A model generated the notes under the pieces. The model was given only the letters and a program-made list of their open reading frames with translations, did not search any database and had not been told where the DNA came from. From contig JAHGAU010000046.1 in the NCBI GenBank assembly GCA_019925105.1, positions 62,001 through 126,000 of the forward strand: a stretch of 64,000 nt of DNA, in the 5' to 3' direction. The position numbers and the translations under genes are program-made. The number at the start of each line of letters is the position of its first letter. The stretch's first letter is position 1. This document shows positions 1-9,118 of the stretch, piece after piece. The DNA comes from Niebla homalea. Taxonomy: Eukaryota > Ascomycota > Lecanoromycetes > Lecanorales > Ramalinaceae.

Positions 1-1124
1 AATAATTTACGTTCTTAAGGTAAATAAGGTTCGCTTTATTAATTATTAAGTATATATAGTCGTTAATTTTAATAAAAGACGTATATTATTCTTTCTATTC
101 TTATAATTCTGGCTTTTATATTTATAAATCGTATTTATAAGCTAATAATACCTTTAAGTTAATTATTTCGTCCGCTATAATAATAGGTTATATTAATATT
201 AATAACTTAATTAAATTTATTGGTTTTATTGTAAAAACGGGGTTAATAAGCTTTTAAACGTAGTACTTAATAATTTTATTTTTAATAACGGTAAACTATA
301 AATCTTAGTCTTTTAAGGTAATAAGCTTAACTTTATATAAGTTTATTTTAATATTATAAAAAAGTAATAAGTAATAAGCTTATTATACTCTTTAATTTTT
401 TTTCTGTTTTTAATCTATATATAATATATTAACCTTAAGGACTTAATTTAAGCCCTTTTTAGATGGTTAATTAAGCCTTTAAATTAATTAATAAATAAGT
501 GGCTATAGTAATATATCATACCGGGCTTATAACTATTAAACGTAAGGACGTATAAGAGTAAATAATATATATATCGATTACCTATTATCTATCTAAAAAG
601 CATAATGCTATCTATATGAAATACCTAAGTAATATAAGATATATAACCAGGTAATAATATCTATACGCGTTATAATAGTATCTTAATACCGTCGCATACC
701 GTCGCATGACGGCTCAGTGACACTCCATGCAACACCACCACCATGCCTATCACCCAGGCTGACATTAATTTAGAATTAAAAAACATAATAAAATTATTTA
801 TAATAAATATCCCGTAAAACTTTTTGATTCTATTAATATTATTCCTATTTTTTAACGGGCCGTTAATTAAGGAGTTTATAAAACTAGAATAAAAATGGTC
901 GTTATTACGGTATATTAAAATAAGTGTTTCGGCTTACTTACCCTTCCCCTGCACCTTATACCTATTTACCTATATTGTATTATATACCTTGTCCGAGTAC
1001 GTAATTATATAGTTGGTCATATTATTCCTTTTACGATAATACGCCGGCTTTAATAAGGAAGTATAAGATCCGTCGATGTAGGCTATTGGTACTTTAATAC
1101 TAGGCGTTTAGGCACTTTTTAGTG
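1..1124. other. AT-rich RIP-degraded sequence, no gene
   Basis: The stretch is dominated by TA, TAA and TTA steps with stops in all frames, and I recognise no coding family. The one exception is a GC-richer patch at about 670-765 that starts with a tandem copy of ACCGTCGCAT. It codes for nothing I recognise. The right part (about 780-1124) may include further decayed sequence of the neighbouring PIG-L relic, but I could not follow the family there. Confidence 0.7.
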
Positions 1125-1500
1125 CGAAATACCTAAGAGTAAGATCGCCCTAATAGCTTTCGGATCCTAATTCGCGGTCATGGAGTCCAGAAATTTCTTA
1201 TTTTCGATTACGACGACGTGTTCGGTAAAGCTGATGCCGAATTGTAGGGCGGACTTTTAGAGTTCGGATTCGCGGATATGGCCTCGACCGTCGGGATCGC
1301 CGCTGCTGAAACAGAGGACTATTATTTGGTAGCCGAGACTTGGGTGGGTAAGGTAACGTAAAGTGGGCCCGAAGAGCATTGCTTCGTTATTTAGGTGTGC
1401 GATTAGTAGCAAGATCCTTTTGCCGCTTGGAGTCGGCGGTGAAGAGGTAGAGGAGAAGGATAACGAGAGCAATCTGGAAGGGTGTTGATAGGAATACCAT
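1125..1500 (-). pseudogene. Decayed PIG-L/GPI12-type GlcNAc-PI de-N-acetylase relic
   Basis: The family removes the acetyl group from GlcNAc-phosphatidylinositol, step two of GPI-anchor synthesis at the ER membrane. An ATG at 1500 opens MVFLSTPFQIALVILLLYLF, a plausible N-terminal membrane anchor. A one-base frame change then follows at about 1405-1440, and the conserved core KRILLLIAHLNNEAM continues in another frame, followed by LCFSSGDPDGRGHIRESEL. Beyond a stop at 1257-1259 the same frame continues KSALQFGI and FLDSMTAN, then a stop at 1167-1169 where the family has Trp, then DPKAIRAILL. The metal-binding motif, normally HPDDE, reads HLNNE. Those changes and the Trp stop are all C-to-T or G-to-A, as RIP makes. 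The 3' half of the family is missing or unrecognisable. The gene is clearly non-functional. I am confident of the family and less sure of the ends. Confidence 0.85.
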
Positions 1501-1807
1501 GGTTTGCTGGTTTACATTGACGGGATTCGTTTCCTAGTGATTGCTGCTGTTGCCATGGGCTGCTAACTGTGTTTCGGTATGACGTTGCGTTGTCGAAGAA
1601 GGAAGTTGAAGAAGTGATGTTGTTGATGAAGCTTTGGAGTTTACAACGGTCTTCAAAGTTCCGAGGCAGACATTGGGACAGCCGTAACGACTATCATAAG
1701 CACAGAAGGATGAGGCAATCGTTCAGATATTCGTTCAGATACGCGGTAATAAGTTTCGTAGATCAATCTATAAGGTATCTACGTATTACACTGGTTCGAG
1801 GCGGTGT
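1501..1807. other. Spacer between PIG-L relic and GFA gene
   Basis: This is GC-balanced spacer between the 5' end of the PIG-L relic and the 3' end of the GFA-like gene, both on the minus strand. It would hold the GFA 3' UTR and whatever promoter the PIG-L gene had. I see no further coding sequence. Confidence 0.5.
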
Positions 1808-2292
1808 TCAATACTTGGCCAGATCATCAGGATGCGCCGTGTCCTTTGACCGCAGCGGGCTCATCGATTGCGAATACTCAAACTTTCGATCGACGAACCT
1901 CAGGAGCTCGGGATTGACATTGTTTGTGTTGAGCCCCATTTCATATTCTCCTTGGTCAGTAGGCGGAGGTCGAATGGGCCACCAATAGCATCTACGGTTA
2001 CACAACGTTAGTCTTCAATCGAATGGAGCAGAAATCGCTTGACTTACACGCAACCGCAATTATCGCAGAAATTGAAAGACAGGTCTCGATCGCCCCAGAC
2101 ATACTGCTTGGTCACTGCGTTGGGCTTCGTTTCGATCTTTACTTCGTCCACATGGTAGTAGCCCCAAGCGGCGCCGTAGCGTCTACAAATCGTGCATTGG
2201 CATACGTTGACGTACTCGGGGAGTCGGGGAACTGTGACTGTGATGGCGCCGCAGTGGCAGCTGGAGCGGATCGAGGTGTCTGTCGCCGCCAT
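1808..2292 (-). CDS. GFA/CENP-V domain zinc protein, two exons, apparently intact
   Basis: This is a member of the GFA-like family, named after a reported glutathione-dependent formaldehyde-activating enzyme. The substrate of fungal paralogs is mostly unknown. Exon 1 is 2292-2048, intron 2047-1992 (56 nt) and exon 2 1991-1808, giving 142 residues. The intron has donor GTAAGT, branch site CTAAC (2011-2007) and acceptor TAG, and splicing keeps the frame. All seven expected Cys are present: C12-H-C14, C31-Q-C33-T-I-C36 and C76-D-N-C79. The family's Trp-rich stretch (CYWWP, 83-87) follows the splice point. The C-terminal part reads NNVNPELLRFVDRKFEY and then RSKDTAHPDDLAKY. The ATG has A at -3. 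Length is typical of a single-domain member. Unlike its neighbours it has no premature stop. Without the intron it would end at residue 82 and lose the C-terminal part. Expression is not shown by sequence. Confidence 0.85.
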
Positions 2293-2621
2293 GTTGTCTC
2301 GTGTTATTCAAGCTGGAGTATATCAGATGGAGTCTGACAGTGTATGGACCTTTTTCCGAACGGCCGATCGAGTGACAAGGAAGAGAACACGTTTATGTAT
2401 TTGGCCTTAGCGCAGGGCAGTAATAAGGCCGAGCGACTACGCGTCGAGGGCACGTGGAGGGCGCGTCCACCTCGCGAATATCTAGGTCCGTTGTTCTGAA
2501 TTATACGTACCCCCAGCCAGTTTCAAGCTTCACAGATTCACCTTGTCTTCAAGTTTCTACCTTACCAGCGCCTCCTTCCCCTCTCTTCCCTCTACCACCC
2601 TCCCCGATCGCCCTTGTCAAA
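2293..2621. promoter_or_regulatory. Divergent intergenic region with CT-rich tract
   Basis: This spacer lies between two divergently oriented starts, the GFA gene at 2292 (minus) and the HNH relic ATG at 2622 (plus). Positions 2565-2615 are strongly pyrimidine-rich, as is common just upstream of fungal transcription starts, and point to the plus-strand gene. I see no clear TATA box. A bidirectional promoter is inference from layout. Confidence 0.4.
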
Positions 2622-3225
2622 ATGGTAGGTAGGCGAGCCTCCTCCCCCACCTACCACCAAAGTGTCCGATGTAATCAACACTTTGGCGCGATCCGATACA
2701 CAAACAAACATTGGCAAAACGCGAGCGACGTAGTCGCCAATCGCCCTGGCTACGGGCTGCCTTCGCAAGGCACTGCGACATGTCGGATTACCGAGCACGA
2801 ACTTGCTCTGGAGTATGCACACATCATACCTCGCGCGGAAAAGCCTTGTTCGGAACAAATCGAATAGACCAATATGGAAACGTTGGCGGGTGCACGGGAG
2901 ACTTGGTTGCAGAGAGCTCGGCTGTTCGTATATAGCTAACTTCAGATGCTTACAAGATCTGGGACGAGAGTCGATTCACAATTTTCCCCGGTATAAAAGA
3001 GCAAGGACAAGGGCTGGAGATGGTGGGATGGCGTACACACCGGCTTAACGAGCACCAAGAGGTATTGAAGAGATGGCACAATAAGCCTCCCTCTCCTGTC
3101 GAGGATCGTTAAGGCGAGTATTTCTATGCTCGCTTCGTCTGGGATACATTCCCTTTGATCCAGGGTTTCCATCATAGTGGCCCACCGCGTCGCCGGGTAG
3201 TCTATAATCAAAGCCAATACGGGTC
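2622..3225 (+). pseudogene. Broken fungal HNH-nuclease-domain gene
   Basis: The probable ATG at 2622 follows a CT-rich leader. An HNH-like core reads CRITEHELALEYAHIIPRAE (2781-2840), matching the fungal HNH family with its AHIIPRAE histidine motif. The next part, LFGTNRIDQYGN, is in a second frame, so at least one frameshift sits near 2840. A later block resembles the IANFRCLQ...HNFPRYKR part of the family. The C-terminal block RWHNKPPSPVEDR, a stop, then GEYFYARFVWDTFPLIQGF (about 3075-3169) is typical of these proteins. The stop reads TAA where CAA would fit, a RIP-type C-to-T change. HNH proteins of this group are widespread in fungi and of mostly unknown role. It abuts a DUF3435 relic on the same strand with essentially no spacer. 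Family confidence is good, but the joins and ends are approximate. Confidence 0.7.
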
Positions 3226-4401
3226 AAGAAGGGTAAAGCCCTCCTCTACAGCCGGTATCAGGAGTGGGTGAAGCGGCTGGGGGAAGCGCCCTGTTTCGCA
3301 GAAGTCCTGAGTACATATTGCCTCCGTCGCGCGGCAGGATCAACGGTATGCCTCACAGAGTTTGACTTGGGCCGAAAGTTCACTAACGATAATAGACGAT
3401 CCCAACTCCAACGAAGCGGTGTGCAACCTGGTGCTTAACCACGACGATTCGATCATCTTGTAACCGAACTACCTCTCCCCAATGATCTCTTATGGCACCC
3501 AAACAGCCTATCGGGGCAAGGCGTCACGAGGTGACTTAGATCGTTATTTCTCACCGGATGAGCCGCATGATCGACTCTCGTCGACCTCCCAAACTCTCCG
3601 CACAACAGCTGCAGGAGTTCTGGCAAGATACAAGGATCTAGGAGCTATAAAGGCGCCAGCACGGTCTCTTCGAACAGATCCGCAAACAGTTTCATTACCG
3701 GGCAAAAGGCCAGCCGGTCCATAACGAGTACCAACAGTTTAAACGGGGCATTAATTATATACTGAAAAAGAAAAACCGCGTACTTAAATCGCAATTATAA
3801 GCGGAATACGACGCGGCGGCTCCCATGCAAAAAACGCTGGCGCAGATGGCCGTCAACGAGGCCGCTCCGTCCCCCGTCCAACCTCGTCCGAACCCCAATC
3901 GAGTACGTTTTCGACGAACGCGCTCGGATCGCCCAGGCCTTGTTCGACCCTTCGCAGTCCGCCAAACCGGGCGGGAATCTGGAGCGACAGATCGTCGTCG
4001 TGGACGTTATAATCTCGCTATACACTCGCCAAGAAAGGCGTCCTCGAAAGCCCCCGTTAATCGCGGGATGACAAGACAGCGACGAACTCGTCGGATAATG
4101 ATATGTCTGATACTAATATTAAATCGGAATGCTCGGATACCGATACCTCCATTACGGATCAGGCTCCACTCCAATATCTCTATTGCCTCGGTGGTTTATG
4201 CTACCCCAGTCAGAACAACAATACGCCTTCAGCAGCATATATTCGCTGCAGCGCCACTTTGACCGATATCACCTATTTCGACCCTACCACAACTGTCCCT
4301 TCTCCGACGATGAATATGCGCAGCACGCGCTCCAAAACCTGATGGAGTTTAAGCATTATGCCGCGAGGGTTCATAGAATATACATGTCAGGTGAATGCTG
4401 A
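3226..4401 (+). pseudogene. Broken DUF3435 (FluG-domain-annotated) tyrosine-recombinase-like gene, 3' half
   Basis: DUF3435 proteins are related to tyrosine recombinases. Some are the 'captains' that move Starship elements, while others carry a zinc-finger tail and have no proven role. Successive blocks on the plus strand fit the family in order: LLYSRYQEWVKRLGE (from 3241), YCLRRAAG (near 3316-3340), NEAVCNLVLNHDDS, NYLSPMISYGTQTAYRG, then AEYDAAAPMQKTLAQM, then IEYVFDERARIAQALFDPSQ and VVVDVIISLYTRQERRPRKP. A Cys/His tail follows (SLQRHFDRYHLFRPYHNCPF, then HYAARVHRIYMS), ending at the TGA at 4399-4401. A relic intron is visible at 3346-3395 (GTATGC, branch CTAAC at 3383-3387, AATAG). Several in-frame stops (TAG/TAA where CAG/CAA fit) look RIP-made, and there are at least two frame changes. 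The N-terminal half is absent. Confidence 0.75.
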
Positions 4402-4946
4402 TCCTCGTCGTATGACTTTTCGATAATTTGGTATGTCTTTCGCACGGTTGTCATTAAGCAATCTCCTATGGATACGAGAAGAGGTTATTTCCTTGAATGA
4501 TGGCAGATTTAAGGCGATTAGTAAACTTGAAACAAATAATACCTGGATAGAATAAGATGGTCATACAGTACCGCGTAAGGGGTCCTTCACGTGAACATCA
4601 GCCGCGATTATTGCCGCTTTCGTCTTTGCCGATGTGCCATTATCTCATTCAAAGGGCGATACGCATAGCCCGTAAGATTGGAAGAACGTCTCCTTTACCG
4701 TACTTATAGAATAAATAATTACCGGATACGTAAACGTTATATTTACATACGTATTATTAAGGCTCTAGATGGTGAATCGTTAATGATAAATATAATTTTT
4801 CGTAATTTCTATAAATCGTAAAATTATTATAATACTTAAAGGGTTTAAGTATAAGTTTAAATATTAAATGTTTCGCTAAGAATCGGTAAATATAACTTAT
4901 ACTTTTACCTAATATAGTTTTAATTTGCGGAATTACTACTTATCGG
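4402..4946. other. Transition from GC island to AT-rich sequence
   Basis: 4402-4700 keeps moderate GC but has no recognisable coding family. From about 4700 the sequence becomes TA-rich and RIP-like up to the left end of the inverted-repeat element. I see no RNA gene or further repeat. Confidence 0.5.
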
Positions 4947-5153
4947 TTAAAAGGGTTCACCCCCTAACCGGACAAACTCCCTAACCGGATACGTTAAACC
5001 CGATTTAGATTGTTTTTTTAATTTTTTTAATTTTCTTAATCTTTAACCTATTTAATATATCCTTATTACTCTATGAATAATACTTATAAACCGTTGATTA
5101 ATAGGTTTTATATAGCCTTATCCTTACCTTCACCTTACCCTTACCCTTACTGT
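4947..5153 (+). repeat. Left terminal inverted repeat
   Basis: This is the left arm, about 207 bp. It starts TTAAAAGGGTTCACCCC, passes two CTAACCGGA motifs, a T-rich run and ATTACTCTATGAATAATAC, and ends in a CCTTAC/CCCTTAC tract. Each block has its counterpart, inverted, in the right arm. Confidence 0.75.
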
Positions 5154-5387
5154 CAGCCGGTATATTGCGGGCATAGAGTACGGGTAAGAAGTATTATGGA
5201 GCAGTTATTATATAAATAAGGTTAAGATATCCTTATAATACGTATAAATATTATTACCTGGCCGTATATCCCAGAACGTTTAATTATTTACTTAAAACTA
5301 CCTTTTATCTTTATACATAGATTATTATATAGATTATATAAAATATCTATACATTATATACCTACTTGCTTACTATATATCTTATAC

Positions 5388-5462
5388 TTACCTTTACCCT
5401 CACCCTTACCCTTACCTTCACCTTTTACCCTTACCTTTACCTTTACCCTCACCTTTACCCCC
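5388..5462 (+). repeat. CCCTTAC/CCTTTACC tandem tract
   Basis: These are irregular tandem units of CCCTTAC, CCTTTACC and CCTTCACC inside the inverted-repeat element. Inverted partners (GGGTAAGGGT...) lie in the right arm near 5689-5715 and direct partners at the inner end of the left arm. They superficially resemble telomeric DNA but are not the canonical CCCTAA unit. Confidence 0.7.
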
Positions 5463-5688
5463 TTAATCTCCCAGACGAATAAACCCTTCAGCAGCCCTTC
5501 CGTAAGCCCTTAAGTAAGTCCTTCCGTAAGCCGTTACTTAAACCCTTTAATATAAGGCTACACCTAATCCTTATATGCCCTTACCGCGATCAGCCCCAAA
5601 TTATCGCGTTTTGGTAAAGAGCTTAATAAAAGGTTTAATAAAGGGTTTAATAAGGGGCTTATTAAGGGACGTAGTAACGGGCTTATTA

Positions 5689-5885
5689 GGGGTAAGGGTG
5701 AGGGTAAGGGTAAGGCTATCTAAATCCTATCAATTACCGGTCTATAAGTATTATCTGTAGAGTAATAAGCATAATATAAGTAAGTTGAAGATTAAGAGAA
5801 AAAAAGAAAAGAAAAAAAGTAATCTAAATCGGGCTTGACCTATCCGGTTAAGGAGTTTATCCGGTTAAGGGGTGAACCCTTTTAA
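5689..5885 (-). repeat. Right terminal inverted repeat
   Basis: This is the right arm, about 197 bp, inverted relative to 4947-5153. It begins with GGGTAAGGGTGAGGGTAAGG and ends GGGGTGAACCCTTTTAA. It differs from the left arm mostly by C/T and G/A. Confidence 0.75.
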
Positions 5886-6309
5886 GCGGCTCTTTAGGGG
5901 TCGTACGGGGGACCTTAGAGATTTATATAAGCCAGCTTACCCAAACCTGAGTTCTCCATTTTATTATTGAGGACCTGCTTCGAAAACGGCTTTTATTAAA
6001 AACTGCCCACCCACCCGCTTCTTTTATAACCACCTATTTTATATAGCTCACATAAATAGCCTTAGGTACCCAGCTTCTGAGGAAGGGGTTTTTAGCCCTG
6101 GTTTTATTAGGTGGCCGGGCCACACTAAAGGGTACCTCGACGGCAAAAGGCCCTAAGACTTCAGCGGCGAGGTCCCTTAAATTAAATCCTAAAACAGGCT
6201 AATTAAAAATACTATAAATACAAAAATCACCCAATCCACGAATATACGTAGCAAGAATAAAGCAAATTAATACGCGGGTAATACGACCTTTAAATATCGA
6301 GATAAATGA
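5886..6309. other. GC-mixed spacer, unrecognised
   Basis: About 5886-6180 is noticeably GC-richer than its surroundings, then the sequence turns AT-rich up to the Copia LTR. All frames contain stops and I recognise no family. It may be the remains of host sequence between two insertions. Confidence 0.4.
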
Positions 6310-6581
6310 TTCAATATATGGAAATGGGTGCAAAGTATAAAGGATAAATAAGTAAACCGGATCACTTGTATTAAGTTTACCACTGTGCTTGTTTAATTAT
6401 ACCGTAATAACGACCGTATTTATGTCTATCTTAAGCGCCGTTTAATGACCGTATACTTACCGTACCTTATAAACCGATATACCTATAATACCGTTAATTC
6501 AAGGGTATTTAATAAGCCTTTATATAATAAGGTCTCCATAATATAAAGGCTAATAAAATAACCACGGAACACCCCCGTATA
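6310..6581 (-). repeat. Copia 3' LTR
   Basis: It matches 18394-18663 over its whole length. Nearly all differences are C/T or G/A, and this copy is the AT-shifted one. The terminal CA of the right copy (GTGCA) reads TA here (GTATA), a RIP-type change. Confidence 0.8.
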
Positions 6582-9118
6582 GTATTCCCTCTTTAAAACT
6601 ATAATAAAATTATAACGGTAATACCGCTATTAACTCATTAAATATAATTTAAACTTTAATTAATTTATCATAAAGGATTATTTTAATAAAGGTTTTACTA
6701 TAATATTAACGAGTTAATCTTTAGTATTAATATACTTTATTAAGACAAGGCTTTATTATTTCTCTTCTCCAATAACGTAATAGTAAATATTAATATATTT
6801 AATCTATAAATAATTTTCCCGGGTTTTAACAAAAAAAAAATCTTATTATTATTATTATTAAATAGAATAAGCCTATAACCCTTGAAGAGTCTGGTTTTAT
6901 CGATTGATTTTATAGATTAAATACTTACCTTATACCCTTCGGAAAGAGTTATATACTTAATTTCTATAATAGAAACAATAATAATACGCTATTTCCGGGT
7001 ATATTATACGTATATCATATCCGTATTAAATATTATAAAGCCGTATAATAGTCTTATATTTTTTTATTGTTAGTAAATACGGTATTTATAAAATATTTAA
7101 GTAATTTGCCGTTACATTAAAAGTATAAGTTTAAATTTAATTTACTCTTTCAGTATTTAAGTTTTTATATTAAATAATTTTAACATTAATTAATAAAGTC
7201 ATTCTAAAATTAACTTAATTTTACGATCGAAAAAATTAATTCCAGATGGATAACGATTTAAAGGAATATAAACTTATTAAGAAGTTATTAATAAGTATAT
7301 TGATTCATTTATTACTTATGAAACTAAATTATTTATATACCTTTATATTTATTTATTAAAGTATTAATATTCCTATAGCTTATTAAAAATTATTGTTTAA
7401 GAATATTAATAATAGAACTTATTTAATTTATAATGATAATATAACTGTTTGTAAACACTTATATTTGAAGGACTACCTGTAATAGGCCTTTTTCGGTAAG
7501 CTCAAAAATTAAGGTTAGGTAATTTTTTATTTACTTATAGATTTTTAAGCTTTTAATAAAAATAATATTATAGTTAACGTAAAAAGTTATTAAGTACATT
7601 TTTTATAAACTTCTTAACAAAATATATAAATTAACTTAAATAAAAATAAACCCAAATTTATAAAGCTATAATTGAAATTTCTTAACTTAAATCCTTCCTA
7701 ATTATTTAATCTTATAAAGGCCTTGAAATAAGCAGAGATATTTACCGGTATTTTATTAAGCTATCGGTATCCCCTTTAGAATACTTATATAGATTTTTTA
7801 TTTAAATTACCGTCTAAATATATAGTAATAACGTTTAAAATAAAATGTATAAATAACTATAAGTTTTAAAAATAAACGGAACGACTTATACCTTAAAGTA
7901 GGTAAAAAGGTTTCTTTATAATTAATATTTTCTTTTGAATAAAACCTTTTATAATAACCTTTACTTTATATGTATTAATCTAACTTAAAGTAAAGAGTTC
8001 TTTCTTTAATACCTATTGAAACTTAATAAGTTTGTAGTCTTTTAGTTTATTTATAAACTCTTAAGTTTTATTTAATAATAAACTTATAATTCCTTTATTG
8101 ATAATTTTGATTGATTTAAATCTGTTTAAAGAATTTATAACTTATTATTAATTAGATAGATTAATATAAGCCGTAATAATAAAAATAATACTATTAAAGA
8201 TTATATTTTATATATTAGGATTATAATAGTAACGGCTTTAATAAAAACGGTTGATTTTCGGTTTATTATTAACGTTAGTATTTATATTTATTTTATTCTC
8301 TAGAGTATATCCCGCTAATAATAAGGTTGTAATCATTTATTAATAACCCGGGATAAAATTGAATATATCCTTGATTAAGATAAGGGTATTAAACCCCTTT
8401 AATAAAGATAAGTTAAAAATCTTATTAATATTATAATTTTCGCGATTTATAGGATTTTTAATGTTTTTAAGGACTTTAACAAGCCTTTTTAAGTTCCCCT
8501 TTCAACTAAACGTTTTGCTTATTACCTTATAGACTTTTCATAATATAGCACTCTTATTTTACTTTATTTAGTTAAAAACCTTATCGTTAACTTAAGGGAA
8601 ATCGGGAACTATAATATTTATATTATAATTTTCTTTTTTATATTAAAAAACCTGGGAAATATAAGTTAATATAAACTTATTTTTATTAAGATTTCTCAAT
8701 TCGCTTAATATACTTTTACCTTTAGAATAGGTTACGTTATTATTAATAAAAATTATTAATTTCAAGGCCGGTAATATATCTTTAATAATAAGTTATAATA
8801 ATAAATACTTTACCGTCGTTAACTAAACACCTTTAAATTTATAATAATTTCTATATTCCTTTTATAGGATATATAAACGTATAATTATAAACTTAATATA
8901 ATTCTTAAATAAATATTATTAATAACGATTTTGTTTAGTTTTAATCGTTTTATTTCTTTAAGTATATTTATTTTATATAATATTTTAAATATCCTTTCGT
9001 TTTTAATAAAAGGTTTTATTTTTCTTTATTTTTTAAAAGGGCTTATTCTTTCTATTAATATAAGTCTTTATTTTAACTAATTAATATATATAATTATAAA
9101 AATTTAAAGGTTTCTTAA

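Larger units (their letters stand above)
4947..5885. mobile_element. Non-autonomous element with long terminal inverted repeats
   Basis: The outer ends are TTAAAAGGGTTCACCCC at 4947 and its reverse complement ending at 5885. The inverted match continues inward with few gaps for about 200 bp (4947-5153 against 5689-5885). It includes the paired motifs CTAACCGGACAAACTCC / CCGGTTAAGGAGTTTATCC and ATAATACTTATA. The interior is short and AT-rich, encodes no transposase and has CCCTTAC-type tracts. The outermost TTAA is palindromic, so it could be part of the repeat or a TTAA target duplication. That leaves the superfamily open. It could be a foldback-like or MITE-like DNA element. Differences between the arms are mainly transitions. 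Confidence 0.75.

Noticed and set aside
1569..1988. Plus-strand open frame of about 139 codons
   Set aside because: It lies mostly antisense to exon 2 of the GFA gene and has no family similarity.
2454..2867. A 137-residue protein starting at 2454
   Set aside because: The sequence upstream of 2622 looks like promoter and leader. Only the part from 2622 fits the HNH relic, and the frame breaks within the domain.
2942..3217. Minus-strand open frame of 91 codons
   Set aside because: It is antisense to the HNH relic, whose plus-strand blocks are clearly recognisable.
5388..5715. Telomeric repeat or chromosome end
   Set aside because: The units are CCCTTAC/CCTTTACC, irregular and present in both orientations within an inverted-repeat element, not an uninterrupted TTAGGG array.
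5575..5760. Small protein with LIKGLIKGLIRGLL and VRVRVR repeats
   Set aside because: It is a by-product of short tandem DNA repeats in the right half of the inverted-repeat element, with no start context or family.
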